From Microbacterium sp. MAH-37 (GTDB lineage Bacteria > Actinomycetota > Actinomycetes > Actinomycetales > Microbacteriaceae), in contig NZ_WSEN01000001.1 of assembly GCF_009758255.1 (NCBI RefSeq), forward strand, positions 27,860 to 91,859: DNA of 64,000 bases. The letters are read 5' to 3'. The stretch's first letter is position 1. Every line of letters begins with the position of its first letter. The notes under the pieces were generated by a model. It was not told where the DNA came from, made no database searches, and was given only the letters and a program-made list of their open reading frames with translations. A program made the position numbers and the translations under genes. This document shows, in pieces, positions 24,119 through 33,303 of the stretch.

Positions 24119-26113
24119 ATGGATGTCAAGAAGGTCTCCCGGAACCCGCTGATCTACGTGGCGCTGATCGGCCTGCTGCTGTTCGGCGGCTTCCTGCTGA
24201 TCTCGAACCTCAGCGCACCGCAGACGATCACCACCCAAGAGGGCCTGAAGCTGCTCGAGGGCACCACCGTGACCAAGGTGATCACCACCGATGGCGACCA
24301 GCGCGTGGACATGGAGCTCTCCAAGCCCTTCAAGGACTCCGAAGCCGTCCAGTTCTACTACACGCAGGCCCGTGCAGACGAGATCGTCGAGGCCGTCAAC
24401 GCGGCAGAGCCCAAGGACGGCTTCAACGACGTCGTGCCGCAGCCCAGCTGGTTCAGCGGCTTCCTGTCGATCTTCCTGCCGATGATCATCCTCGGCCTGC
24501 TTTTCTGGTGGCTGCTCTCGTCCATGCAGGGCGGCGGCAGCAAGGTCATGCAGTTCGGCAAGTCCAAGGCGAAGCTCGTCAACAAGGAGAGCCCGACGGT
24601 CACCTTCGCCGACGTCGCCGGTGCGGATGAGGCCATCGAGGAGCTCCAGGAGATCAAGGAGTTCCTGCAGGATCCCGCGAAGTTCCAGGCCATCGGCGCC
24701 CGCATCCCGAAGGGCGTGCTGCTGTACGGCCCTCCCGGAACCGGTAAGACCCTGCTCGCCCGTGCCGTCGCCGGCGAGGCGGGTGCCCCGTTCTACTCGA
24801 TCTCCGGTTCGGACTTCGTCGAGATGTTCGTCGGTGTCGGTGCCTCCCGTGTGCGCGACCTGTTCAACCAGGCCAAGGAGAACGCCCCCGCGATCATCTT
24901 CATCGACGAGATCGACGCAGTCGGCCGGCACCGCGGCGCAGGTCTCGGCGGCGGCAACGACGAGCGCGAGCAGACCCTGAACCAGATGCTCGTCGAGATG
25001 GACGGCTTCGACCCGAACGCGAACGTCATCGTGATCGCGGCCACCAACCGACCCGACATCCTCGACCCCGCGCTGCTGCGCCCCGGCCGCTTCGACCGCC
25101 AGATCGGCGTCGACGCCCCCGACCTCAAGGGTCGCCAGCGCATCCTCGAGGTGCACGCCAAGGGCAAGCCGCTGTCGAAGAGCGTCGACCTCGAGGTCGT
25201 CGCGCGCAAGACCCCCGGGTTCACCGGCGCCGACCTGGCCAACGTGCTGAACGAGGCTGCGCTGCTGACCGCACGCTCGAACGCACAGCTGATCGACAAC
25301 CGCGCCCTCGACGAGGCGATCGACCGCGTGATCGCCGGCCCGCAGCGCCGCACCCGCGTGATGAAGGACAAGGAGAAGCTCATCACCGCATACCACGAGG
25401 GCGGCCATGCCCTCGCCGCGGCGGCGATGAACCACACCGACCCGGTCACCAAGATCACGATCCTGCCCCGCGGCAAGGCTCTCGGCTACACGATGGTGCT
25501 GCCGCTCGAGGACAAGTACTCGGTCACCCGCAACGAGCTGCAGGACCAGCTGACCTACGCGATGGGCGGCCGCGTCGCCGAGGAGCTCGTGTTCCACGAC
25601 CCCACCACCGGCGCCTCGAACGACATCGAGAAGGCGACCAGCATCGCCCGGAAGATGGTCATCGAGTACGGCATGACCACAGAGCTCGGACCGGTCAAGC
25701 TCGGCTCCGAGGGCGGCGAGCCCTTCGCCGGCCGCGACATGGGCCGCGGCCGCGAGTACTCCGAGTCGGTCGCCGAGCGCGTCGACGTCGAGGTGCGCGC
25801 GCTCATCGAGCAGGCGCACAACGAGGCCTATCAGGTGATCAGCGAGAACCGCGACATCCTGGACCGGCTCGCGCTGGCGCTGCTCGAGGAGGAGACCCTC
25901 GACCACAACCAGATCGCGGAGATCTTCACCGACGTGCGCAAGCTGCCCGAGCGCCCGCTGTGGCTCTCCAGCGACGAGCGTCCGGTGTCCGCGTTGCCCC
26001 CGATCGACGTGCCCAAGCGGTCTGAGGTCGGCATCGCCGCACAGGCCGCGGCTCCCGCCGGAACGACGCGGCAGAAGCCGCAGGCGGGACACACCCGACC
26101 CGCGACGGCCTGA
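24119..26113 (+). CDS. ftsH: ATP-dependent zinc metalloprotease FtsH
   Basis: Membrane-bound AAA+ protease of 664 aa. Two transmembrane helices (about 12-30 and 115-135) bracket a small extracytoplasmic domain. The AAA domain has Walker A GPPGTGKT (204-211), Walker [12 protein letters not shown], and the second region of homology with [19 protein letters not shown]. The M41 protease has HEGGH (H426, H430) and a later zinc Asp region. It removes misfolded membrane proteins. The zinc motif reads HEGGH instead of the common HEAGH, still fitting HExxH. folE starts 2 bp after the stop. Confidence 0.97.
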   Translation: MDVKKVSRNPLIYVALIGLLLFGGFLLISNLSAPQTITTQEGLKLLEGTTVTKVITTDGDQRVDMELSKPFKDSEAVQFYYTQARADEIVEAVNAAEPKDGFNDVVPQPSWFSGFLSIFLPMIILGLLFWWLLSSMQGGGSKVMQFGKSKAKLVNKESPTVTFADVAGADEAIEELQEIKEFLQDPAKFQAIGARIPKGVLLYGPPGTGKTLLARAVAGEAGAPFYSISGSDFVEMFVGVGASRVRDLFNQAKENAPAIIFIDEIDAVGRHRGAGLGGGNDEREQTLNQMLVEMDGFDPNANVIVIAATNRPDILDPALLRPGRFDRQIGVDAPDLKGRQRILEVHAKGKPLSKSVDLEVVARKTPGFTGADLANVLNEAALLTARSNAQLIDNRALDEAIDRVIAGPQRRTRVMKDKEKLITAYHEGGHALAAAAMNHTDPVTKITILPRGKALGYTMVLPLEDKYSVTRNELQDQLTYAMGGRVAEELVFHDPTTGASNDIEKATSIARKMVIEYGMTTELGPVKLGSEGGEPFAGRDMGRGREYSESVAERVDVEVRALIEQAHNEAYQVISENRDILDRLALALLEEETLDHNQIAEIFTDVRKLPERPLWLSSDERPVSALPPIDVPKRSEVGIAAQAAAPAGTTRQKPQAGHTRPATA

Positions 26114-26114
26114 C

Positions 26115-26726
26115 GTGACCGTCGACAAGGGGCGCGTCGAGCGGCTCACCCGTGAGCTGCTCGAGGCGATCGGCGAGGACCCCGATCGGCCGGGACTGAG
26201 GCAGACCCCGGCGCGCATGGCGGAGCTGTACTCCGAGTACTTCTCCGGCGTCCACGACGACCCGGCCGCGCCGCTCGCGCACACCATCAGCGTGTCGAGG
26301 GGCCCTGCTCCCGAGACGCTGCCGTCGGGCGCGGTGCTGCTGCGCGGCATCCGGTTCCGATCGGTGTGCGAGCACCACCTGCTGCCCTTCGCCGGACACG
26401 CGCACATCGCGTACCTCCCGGGGGAGCAGGTCGTCGGCCTCGGTGCGCTGGTGAAGGTCGTCGAGATCCTCGCCGCGCGTCCGCAGGTGCAGGAGCGGCT
26501 CGGCGAGCAGATCGCCGACACGATCGCCGAGCACCTCGACGCACGCGGCGTGCTGGTGGTGATGGATGCCACGCACGGCTGCGTCACGATGCGCGGCGGG
26601 CGCCAGCCCGAGGCATCCACCCTGACCATCGCCGCACGCGGCGCGTACACCGACCCCGTCGCGCGGACCGAGCTGATCACGCTGATCGGCGCGGGGCCGG
26701 GCCCGACCACGTGGGGTGCGGAATGA
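26115..26726 (+). CDS. folE: GTP cyclohydrolase I
   Basis: First step of tetrahydrofolate synthesis: GTP to 7,8-dihydroneopterin triphosphate. The 203-aa product has ALLEAIGEDPDRPGLRQTP-like start (EAIGEDPDRPGLRQTPAR), the zinc region SVCEHHLLPFAGHAHIAYLP, VVGLGALVKVVEILAARPQ, and MDATHGCVTMRG. GTG start 2 bp after ftsH; stop overlaps folP (ATGA). Confidence 0.96.
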   Translation: MTVDKGRVERLTRELLEAIGEDPDRPGLRQTPARMAELYSEYFSGVHDDPAAPLAHTISVSRGPAPETLPSGAVLLRGIRFRSVCEHHLLPFAGHAHIAYLPGEQVVGLGALVKVVEILAARPQVQERLGEQIADTIAEHLDARGVLVVMDATHGCVTMRGGRQPEASTLTIAARGAYTDPVARTELITLIGAGPGPTTWGAE

Positions 26727-27679
26727 CCGGGATCTGGGGCATCCTCAACATCACGCCCGACTCGTTCAGCGACGGCGGACGCCACATGGATCCCGAGAAG
26801 GCGCTGGCGCACGCCCATCGGATGCGCGCCGAAGGCGCGAACGTGATCGACGTGGGCGGCGAGTCGACACGCCCCGGCGCCGCGCGTGTGCCGGTGGCCG
26901 AGGAGCAGGCGCGGGTGCTGCCGATCGTCGAGGCGCTGGCGGATTCCGGCATCCCGGTCTCGATCGACACCCTGAACTCCGAGACAGCGGTAGCCGCCGT
27001 GCAGGCGGGCGCACGGATCGTGAACGACGTCTCCGGCGGTCTCGCCGACGAGCGGATGCTGGCCGCGGTGGCGCCCACGGGCGCCGACATCGCCATCGGG
27101 CACTGGCGCGGACCGTCCGACGACATGTACGCGCGCGCTCAGTACGTGCGAGCGGCGCGCGAGGTGGCGGGGGAACTGCGCGAGCGCATCGCCGCGGCCG
27201 CGGCCGCCGGCATCGCGCCGTCCCGGGTGATCGTCGACCCGGGCATCGGATTCGCGAAGAGCGGTGAGCAGAACTGGGAGGTGCTCCGAGGGCTCGACGA
27301 GATCGTCGCGCTCGGCTCGCGGGTGCTGATCGGCACCTCGCGGAAGAGGTTCCTCGCCGAGACGCTCGCTGCCTCCTCCGCTCCGGTCTCATCCGTTGCG
27401 GGTGCGGCGGGCGCATCTTCCGTTCCGGTCTCAACTGTTGTGGGTACGGCGGGCGCTTCTTCCGTTCCGGTCTCAACTGTTGCGGGTGTGCCGGGCGCAC
27501 CACCCGCATCCAGTGAGACCGGAGCAGTGGAACGACAGCGTCGCGACCTGGCGACGGCCGTAACCAGCGTGCTCGCCGCGCGGGCCGGCGCATGGGCGGT
27601 GCGGGTGCATGACGTCGCGGCGACGCGGGACGCGCTCGCGGTGCTCGGCGCCTGGGACGGCGAGTTCCCGGGGCGCTGA
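26723..27679 (+). CDS. folP: Dihydropteroate synthase with in-frame repeat insertion
   Basis: Joins p-aminobenzoate to 6-hydroxymethyl-dihydropterin diphosphate; the sulfonamide target. Marks: GILNITPDSFSDGG, VIDVGGESTRPGA, SIDTLNSETA, VNDVSGG, VDPGIGFAKSGEQNW, and LIGTSRKRFLAETL. The product is 318 aa against about 270-280 for relatives. The extra length is a run of three 14-residue units (SSVPVSTVVGTAGA type, residues 218-259) plus a short tail, between SRKRF and the last helix (ERQRRDLATAVTSVLAARAG). Catalytic residues precede the insertion and the frame is intact, so the enzyme is probably functional. Confidence 0.93.
   Translation: MTGIWGILNITPDSFSDGGRHMDPEKALAHAHRMRAEGANVIDVGGESTRPGAARVPVAEEQARVLPIVEALADSGIPVSIDTLNSETAVAAVQAGARIVNDVSGGLADERMLAAVAPTGADIAIGHWRGPSDDMYARAQYVRAAREVAGELRERIAAAAAAGIAPSRVIVDPGIGFAKSGEQNWEVLRGLDEIVALGSRVLIGTSRKRFLAETLAASSAPVSSVAGAAGASSVPVSTVVGTAGASSVPVSTVAGVPGAPPASSETGAVERQRRDLATAVTSVLAARAGAWAVRVHDVAATRDALAVLGAWDGEFPGR
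27374..27524. repeat. Tandem 42-bp repeats with inverted ends inside folP
   Basis: Three 42-bp units lie at 27374-27415, 27416-27457 and 27458-27499; units 2 and 3 are nearly identical. The region 27381-27524 is bounded by the perfect 11-bp inverted repeat CTCCGGTCTCA/TGAGACCGGAG and is 144 bp long, an exact multiple of three. The end sequence resembles the ends of the intergenic repeats at 22601 and 22684 (CCGGTCGCA/TGCGACCGG). Confidence 0.85.
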
Positions 27680-27721
27680 GCGAGCGAAGCGGGACGAAGG
27701 GCGTCTGTCATCGGACCGCCG

Positions 27722-27727
27722 TAGGCT
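27722..27727 (+). promoter_or_regulatory. -10 box TAGGCT, leaderless promoter of folB
   Basis: The box ends 6 nt before the GTG at 27734. An internal promoter would give folB-folK their own transcript. Confidence 0.45.
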
Positions 27728-27733
27728 TGGGGC

Positions 27734-28108
27734 GTGGACTTCATGGATCAGATCGCGCTGACCGGGTTGACCGTGTTCGGGCGTCACGGCGTGTTCGAGC
27801 ACGAGCGCAGGGACGGGCAGGAGTTCACGATCGACCTGACCCTGCACCTGCCGCTGAGGGGTGTCGCGGCATCCGACGACGTCGCCGACACCGTGCACTA
27901 CGGCGAGCTGGCTGAGAAGGTCGCGGCGATCGTGGCCGGCGAGCCGGTGAACCTCATCGAGACGCTCGCCGGGCGTATCGCCGACGCGGTGCTCGAGGAC
28001 GACCGGGTGCAGGTCGTGCAGGTCACCGTGCACAAGCCGCACGCGCCCATCCCGCTGAACTTCGCCGACGTCTCCGTCTCGGTCACCCGGGGGAGGGGGC
28101 AGGCATGA
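27734..28108 (+). CDS. folB: Dihydroneopterin aldolase
   Basis: Third folate step: dihydroneopterin to 6-hydroxymethyl-dihydropterin and glycolaldehyde. The 124-aa product has DQIALTGLTVFGRHGVFEHE, GQEFTIDLTL, DTVHYGELAEKV and the C-terminal VTVHKPHAPIP with the catalytic Lys. GTG start; stop overlaps folK (ATGA). Confidence 0.95.
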   Translation: MDFMDQIALTGLTVFGRHGVFEHERRDGQEFTIDLTLHLPLRGVAASDDVADTVHYGELAEKVAAIVAGEPVNLIETLAGRIADAVLEDDRVQVVQVTVHKPHAPIPLNFADVSVSVTRGRGQA

Positions 28109-28680
28109 AGCATCCCCGCCCCGACCGCACCCTGACGCAGCTGTCCGGCTTCCCCGACCCTCGGCCCGGCCGTGAGGCGGAGGTCGCCGTCGTCGCGCTC
28201 GGCTCCAACCTCGGCGATCGCGGCGAGACCTTGGAGCGTGCGGCCGAGCGGCTGCGCCGTCTGCCGCTGGTCGAGGAGGTGCGGATGTCGGCGCCGATCG
28301 AGACCGTGGCCGTTCATCTCGGCGGACCCGACCCGGATGCCCCGCGCTACCTGAACGCCGTCGCACTGGTGACCACCCGCCTCGCCCCCGAGGTGCTGCT
28401 CGGCATGCTGCACGCCGTCGAGGAGGAGGAGGGCCGGGTGCGCCGCGAGCGCTGGGGCGACCGCACACTCGACCTCGACCTGATCGCGTACGGCTCGTTC
28501 GCGAGCGACGAGCCGCACCTGCACGTGCCGCACCCGCGCGCCGCGGAGCGGCTGTTCGTGCTGGAGCCCTGGCTGTCGCTCGACCCGGATGCCGTACTGC
28601 CTGGCCGCGGGCGGGTCTCCGACCTCGTCACGGCACTGCACGCCGACGATGACGCGGAGAACGAGGGGAGCGCGCGGTGA
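28105..28680 (+). CDS. folK: 6-hydroxymethyl-dihydropterin pyrophosphokinase
   Basis: Transfers diphosphate from ATP to hydroxymethyl-dihydropterin. The 191-aa product has a 28-residue N-terminal extension, then VVALGSNLGDRGETLERAAE, PRYLNAVALVTT, and the signature RRERWGDRTLDLDLIAYG and VPHPRAAERLFVLEPW. It overlaps folB (ATGA) and the DUF3180 gene (GTGA). Confidence 0.95.
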   Translation: MKHPRPDRTLTQLSGFPDPRPGREAEVAVVALGSNLGDRGETLERAAERLRRLPLVEEVRMSAPIETVAVHLGGPDPDAPRYLNAVALVTTRLAPEVLLGMLHAVEEEEGRVRRERWGDRTLDLDLIAYGSFASDEPHLHVPHPRAAERLFVLEPWLSLDPDAVLPGRGRVSDLVTALHADDDAENEGSAR

Positions 28681-29141
28681 AGCGCACCTCACCCGGTCTG
28701 CTCGCGGTGCTCGCCCTGCTCGGCTTCGCGGTCGGCTTCGCCGTCGACCACTTCCTCACGGTCTCGGGGCGGGCGACATTCACCCCGTCGATCTTCCTGC
28801 CCGTGCTGCTCGTGGTGCTCGCGGTCGTCGTCGTGCTGCTCGCCCTCCCCGTGCGGCGCAGCGTGCACGGCGGCACCCGCATCGATCCGTTCCGGGCGCT
28901 GCGCGCGGCGACTCTGGCCCGGGCCTCCAGCCTGCTCGGTGCGCTCCTTCTCGGGTTCGGCGCAGGGCTCGGAGTGTTCCTCTGGTCCCGCCCGGTCGCC
29001 CCGCCGGTAGGGTCTACAGTGGCGACGGTCGCCGTCGTGGTCGGTTCCATCGTGCTGATCGCCGCGGCACTCCTCGCCGAACAGTTCTGCACACTGCCGA
29101 AGGACCCCGATGATCGAGAGCCAGACGACCCCGCCGAGTGA
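28677..29141 (+). CDS. DUF3180 membrane protein
   Basis: This 154-aa protein has four predicted transmembrane helices and a charged C-terminus (KDPDDREPDD). DUF3180 is an actinobacterial family of unknown role that almost always follows folK. GTG start overlaps the folK stop; the end overlaps the next start by 32 bp. Confidence 0.85.
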   Translation: MKRTSPGLLAVLALLGFAVGFAVDHFLTVSGRATFTPSIFLPVLLVVLAVVVVLLALPVRRSVHGGTRIDPFRALRAATLARASSLLGALLLGFGAGLGVFLWSRPVAPPVGSTVATVAVVVGSIVLIAAALLAEQFCTLPKDPDDREPDDPAE

Positions 29142-29940
29142 CCAGAATGAGCCCGGTGCGTCCGTCCCGCCCGTGAGTCCGCCGGCTCCGCCCGCACCTC
29201 CGGTGCAGCCGCCGGCTGCCGCGGAACGTCCGGACGTCCAGCCGCCGGCTCCGAGCGGTCCCTCCGTACCAGGGCCGCCTCCGGCATCCGCTCCGCCGGC
29301 AGCAGCGGCACCGTCTGCCGCACCGCCGGCTCCGCCCGCCGCGATCGTGCCGCCGACGCCTGTCGTCACCCCCGCCGAGCCGACCGCCCCGGCCAATCCC
29401 GTCTCCGAGCCCGCTGTGCTCGACGAGGGCAACTACGAAGCGCTGCGCACGCCGCGCTCCGAAGGCGCGCTTGCGCTGGACGGCGTCTGGCACCAGATCT
29501 CGCAGCGCTACGTCGCCTCGCAGATGGTGCAGAACACGCTGTTCATCGTGGTCCTGGCGGCCGCGGCCGCGGTGCTCTCGTTCGGGTTCGGACAGACCTG
29601 GGCCTGGATCCCGGCCGGCATCCTCATCGTGATCACGCTGGTGACGATGATCATTCTGCCGCGGCAGGCGAGGGCCATCGGCTACATGCTGCGCTCCGAC
29701 GACATCGTGTTCCGCCGCGGCATCCTGTGGCAGCGCATGGTCGCCGTTCCCTACGGTCGTCTGCAGCTCGTCGACATCACGCACGGCCCGCTGGACCGCG
29801 CCTTCGGTGTGGCACAGCTGAAGATGGTGACCGCCGCCGCGACCACCGGCGTGCAGATCCCCGGGCTGAACCAGCCTGCCGCCGAGGCCCTGCGCGACAC
29901 CCTCATCCAGGTCGCCGAGACCCGCCGGACCGGACTGTGA
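29110..29940 (+). CDS. Bacterial PH-domain membrane protein (YdbS-like)
   Basis: A 276-aa protein. Residues 1-100 are a disordered Pro/Ala-rich region; two transmembrane helices follow (about 140-160 and 165-185), then a bPH2 domain (RSDDIVFRRGILWQRMVAVP, LQLVDITHGPLDRAFGVAQL). YdbS/YdbT pairs are linked to membrane or antimicrobial-peptide stress in Bacillus. The stop overlaps the partner gene (GTGA), so the two form one unit at the end of the fol operon. Confidence 0.85.
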   Translation: MIESQTTPPSDQNEPGASVPPVSPPAPPAPPVQPPAAAERPDVQPPAPSGPSVPGPPPASAPPAAAAPSAAPPAPPAAIVPPTPVVTPAEPTAPANPVSEPAVLDEGNYEALRTPRSEGALALDGVWHQISQRYVASQMVQNTLFIVVLAAAAAVLSFGFGQTWAWIPAGILIVITLVTMIILPRQARAIGYMLRSDDIVFRRGILWQRMVAVPYGRLQLVDITHGPLDRAFGVAQLKMVTAAATTGVQIPGLNQPAAEALRDTLIQVAETRRTGL

Positions 29941-31604
29941 GCGCACCCGTCCCGCCGCCCGCTCCGGGCCCTGTGCCGCTGCTCCCCGACGGCGGCTCAT
30001 CCACGCTCGCCGACGGCGAGTGGCACCGGATGCACCCGCTCACCCCGCTGCTCAAGGGCGGCCTGGTGCTCATCATCGTCGCCGGCCTGATCGTTTCGAA
30101 CATGCGGGATCGCGTGATCGGTTGGCTGGTCGGCATCTTCGCACCCGAGGAGGCTGTCGGTGACATGCCCGACGGCGACCCGGTCGACTGGGTGCTGGCC
30201 AACAACCTCGCCTTCGTCGCACTGCTCGGCGTTCTCGTCGTGCTCATCGTCGTCATCGTGATCTTCTGGGTGATCTGGCGGTTCCACCAGTTCCGCATCA
30301 CCGGATCGCATGTCGAGGTGCGCAAGGGCATCGTGTTCCGATCGCAGCGGCGGGCGCCCCTGGACCGCGTGCAGGGCGTGAACCTCACACGGCCGTTCAT
30401 CGCCCGCCTGATCGGCCTCGCCAAGGTCGAGGTCGTGGGCGCCGGCACCGATGCGAACGTCGAGCTGGAGTACCTGGCGACGGCGAAGGCCGAATCGGTG
30501 CGGGCGGACATCCTGCGTCTGGCATCCGGTGCTCGTTCTGCGCGGCTCGCCGCCGCCGGCACGGCACCCGCCGCGACCGCCGCTCCCGGCTCGATGCGCC
30601 AGCAGTTCGCCTCATCGGTGAACTCCGGCGTGACCGACCTGATCGCGGGCGTCGACCTCGCGGACGTCGCACCCGAGAGCGTCGTGAAGATCCCGACCGG
30701 GCGCCTGGTGGGCTCGCATGTGATCAACGCCATCGTCTGGCTGGTGTTCTTCGGCCTGATGTTCCTCGCGGTCATGGCGACGGTCGTGATCTCGTCGCTC
30801 GCCGACGGCGAGGTGCTCCGCGGCGCCGTCGTGCTCGGCATCGGCCTCGGTGTCGGCATCCCCTTGGTCATCGCGGCGGTGGGCATCGCGTGGGCGCAGA
30901 TCTCGCGCTCGCTGCGTTACTCGATCGCGCCGACCGAGAACGGCATCCGTCTCACCTTCGGCCTGCTGACGACGGTGACCGAGACACTCCCACCTGGGCG
31001 CATCTTCGCCGTCGAGGTCGTGCAGCCGCTGCTGTGGCGGCCGTTCGGCTGGTGGTCGGTGCGCATCAACCGGATGTCGGGCAAGAGCGCATCGGCGCAG
31101 CAGTCCAGCACCGCGCAGCAGTTCAACATCGTGCTGCCGGTCGGCAAGCGCGCCGACGTCGAGCGGGTGCTCGGCCTGGTGCTGCCGGATGCTCCGGCGT
31201 CGGTCATCCCGCTGATCTGGGAGCACGGTGTGCTCGGCCCCGTCGCCGGTGACCCGTACCGCACCACGGCCCGTCGTGCCTGGTGGACCCATCCGTTCAG
31301 CTGGAAGCGCCAGGGCTACGCGGTCAGCGACTTCGCACTGATGCTGCGCCGCGGCGTGCTGTGGCGCAAGCTGGCCGTGTTCCCGCTGGCACGGATGCAG
31401 GGGATCGCCGTCAACCAGGGACCGATCGCCCGCGCGCAGCGCGTCGGCGGCGCCCAGGTGCACTCCGTCACCGGTCCGGTCTCCGGGCGGCTGTCCGGCC
31501 TCGAGCGCGACGACACCATGCGTCTCGTGGACGAGGTCGCGCAGGCGGCTGTGACGGCGGCATCGCGTGACACCTCGCACCGCTGGGCGGAGAGCGCGGG
31601 CTGA
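29937..31604 (+). CDS. Bacterial PH-domain membrane protein (YdbT-like)
   Basis: A 555-aa membrane protein with several transmembrane pairs and three bPH2 domains: FRITGSHVEVRKGIVFRSQR at about 118, YSIAPTENGIRLTFGLLTTV at about 325, and VSDFALMLRRGVLWRKLAVF at about 462. Each domain is followed by its 'R-x-Q-(G/S)-hydrophobic' segment (APLDRVQGVNLTRPF; LARMQGIAVNQGPIAR). Partner of the preceding PH-domain protein. Exact role unknown. Confidence 0.87.
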   Translation: MSAPVPPPAPGPVPLLPDGGSSTLADGEWHRMHPLTPLLKGGLVLIIVAGLIVSNMRDRVIGWLVGIFAPEEAVGDMPDGDPVDWVLANNLAFVALLGVLVVLIVVIVIFWVIWRFHQFRITGSHVEVRKGIVFRSQRRAPLDRVQGVNLTRPFIARLIGLAKVEVVGAGTDANVELEYLATAKAESVRADILRLASGARSARLAAAGTAPAATAAPGSMRQQFASSVNSGVTDLIAGVDLADVAPESVVKIPTGRLVGSHVINAIVWLVFFGLMFLAVMATVVISSLADGEVLRGAVVLGIGLGVGIPLVIAAVGIAWAQISRSLRYSIAPTENGIRLTFGLLTTVTETLPPGRIFAVEVVQPLLWRPFGWWSVRINRMSGKSASAQQSSTAQQFNIVLPVGKRADVERVLGLVLPDAPASVIPLIWEHGVLGPVAGDPYRTTARRAWWTHPFSWKRQGYAVSDFALMLRRGVLWRKLAVFPLARMQGIAVNQGPIARAQRVGGAQVHSVTGPVSGRLSGLERDDTMRLVDEVAQAAVTAASRDTSHRWAESAG

Positions 31605-31612
31605 CGGAGCAA

Positions 31613-31651
31613 CGCCCTTCGTTACTTCGTCTCGCGTTCGCTCGCTCAGCA
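31613..31651. repeat. Dispersed repeat, reverse copy of 27677-27705
   Basis: Reads, on the minus strand, CTGAGCGAGCGAACGCG-AGACGAAG-TAACGAAGGGCG. It matches CTGAGCGAGCGAAGCGGGAC-GAAGGGCG just after folP. Both lie directly after the stop of a gene. Confidence 0.45.
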
Positions 31652-31720
31652 CGGCGCTCGTCGCCGGCGCTCCTCAGGCAGGACCCGGAAGCAGCTGCGG
31701 CGTTGTCGCGCCGGTCAGCC

Positions 31721-31776
31721 AGATCGCAGTTCGACCCGCTTTCCGCGATTCAGAGCGGCACGAACAGAGTGGGCGG
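31721..31776. repeat. Intergenic repeat related to the one at 47850
   Basis: TCGCAGTTCGACCCGCT, TTCCGCG and TCAGAGCGG align in order with TCGCAGCTGGTCCCGCT, TTCGCG and TCAGAGCGG at 47854-47889. The terminal inverted partner is degraded here. Confidence 0.5.
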
Positions 31777-33303
31777 TCAGTCCAACACCACCCGGTGATG
31801 GTCGGTGACCCGGGGCGACTCGTCGCGGGGTTTGCGCCCGGTGCTGTCGGCGACCCGCACGTCGATCGACTGCACGACCGGGTCGTGCAGTCCCACCATC
31901 CGCACGTCGCACACCAGGGCGCCGGCCAGGCACGGCACCGTCCAGCGCAGCGCCGAGGCGTCTGTCGCCGAGACCACGCGCTCCTCGAACGGCGCGGCAT
32001 CCGCGATGGGCGCGCCGACCTCTGCGGCGGCCGCCTCCAGCTGCCGCGTTCGCACCTGAGCAGGCACGTCGCGGAGCACGTTGCGAGCGAGCGGACCCAT
32101 CCGGCCCCAGGCATCCGTCTGCCCTGCGCGCAGCAGCTCGTCGATGCGGCGGGCGGCGGCGACGGTCTGCGGCCAGGGGTGCACGACGGCGGCCGGCGCA
32201 TCGACTGCCCCCAGCACGTCGTGCAGCACGGCGCTCGCGATGCGTCCGGCCCCGAACTGGTCGGAGTTGCCGAACACCACCACACCGATTCCGGTGGCCG
32301 GGTGCCAGCGCATGTGCGATGAGAATCCGGGCAGGCCGCCGGCGTGCTGCACGATGCGGCCGAAACGGCTGTCGTGCTCGACGACGAGCCCGTAGCCGTA
32401 CCCCGCGCCGTCGAGCTCCCGGTCCGCGAACTGGCTGATCACGGGGGCGATCAGCGTGTGAGCGACCTGCAGCTCGCGTCGCGAGGCGGCGGAGAGGACG
32501 ACGTCACCCGCATCCGCGTCGAAGGCCGAGCCGAGGAATCCCATCCACGCGGCGATGTCCGTGACGGTGCTGAACAGGCTGCCGATGCAGCCGAGCGCGC
32601 CGGTGCCGACGTAGGGCTCCGGCACGAAGGAGCCGCCGTCGTCGAAGGTGCGGAAGCCGCGCGCGAGATCGGTTCCGGCGGGGTAGAGGCCGGCGGATGC
32701 CCGGGTGTCTGCGAGCCCGAGGGGATCCAGCATCCGCTCCCGGATGACGTCCTCGACCGGGCGTCCGGTGACCGCCTCGATCGCGCGGCCGACCAGCGAC
32801 TGACCCGTGTTGGAGTACTGGTACTCAGTCGCGGGCAGGGCGGACAGCGTGAGTCCCTCGCCGACGAGCGCGCCGAGGAACTCCCTCGATTCGCCGAGGT
32901 GCTCGTCGCCCCAGGGGTTGTCCTCGGCGAGGCCGGAGCGGTTGCTCAGCAGCGTGTCGATCGTGATCCGCGCCTGGCGGCCCTCATACCGCGCCGCCGC
33001 TGCCTCGGGCACGTATCCCTCGATCGGTGCGTGCAGGTCGAGCAGCCCCTCATCGCGCAGGGATAGCGCAGTGGCGGCGAGGAAGCTCTTCGACATCGAT
33101 GCGATCCGGAACACCGTCCCGGGGGCCGTCGCCGCGCCGTCACGCCTCGGCTCGCCATGCGTGCGCACTGCCACGACCTCGCCGTGGCAGGTCAGGGCGG
33201 CGATGGATGCCGGGGCGCGCCGCAGCGTCGCGGCATCGAGCCGTTCGGCCAGCGCCTCGTTCGCCCGCGCGGCGATCTGCTCGGTCGCGTCGCCCGCCGA
33301 CAT
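31777..33303 (-). CDS. Serine hydrolase of the beta-lactamase/D-aminopeptidase family
   Basis: A 508-aa protein. The transpeptidase-like domain (about 15-380) has the SxxK motif FRIASMSKSF (S69, K72), YxN in YQYSNTGQ, and HxG in VQHAGGLPGF. The C-terminal 120 residues form an extra helical and beta domain. There is no signal peptide, so it acts in the cytoplasm. The family covers D-aminopeptidases, esterases and PBP4*-like proteins. It is the last gene of the minus-strand operon (ATGA overlap with the M19 fusion), which points to D-amino-acid peptides as substrates. Confidence 0.88.
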   Translation of the reverse strand: MSAGDATEQIAARANEALAERLDAATLRRAPASIAALTCHGEVVAVRTHGEPRRDGAATAPGTVFRIASMSKSFLAATALSLRDEGLLDLHAPIEGYVPEAAAARYEGRQARITIDTLLSNRSGLAEDNPWGDEHLGESREFLGALVGEGLTLSALPATEYQYSNTGQSLVGRAIEAVTGRPVEDVIRERMLDPLGLADTRASAGLYPAGTDLARGFRTFDDGGSFVPEPYVGTGALGCIGSLFSTVTDIAAWMGFLGSAFDADAGDVVLSAASRRELQVAHTLIAPVISQFADRELDGAGYGYGLVVEHDSRFGRIVQHAGGLPGFSSHMRWHPATGIGVVVFGNSDQFGAGRIASAVLHDVLGAVDAPAAVVHPWPQTVAAARRIDELLRAGQTDAWGRMGPLARNVLRDVPAQVRTRQLEAAAAEVGAPIADAAPFEERVVSATDASALRWTVPCLAGALVCDVRMVGLHDPVVQSIDVRVADSTGRKPRDESPRVTDHHRVVLD

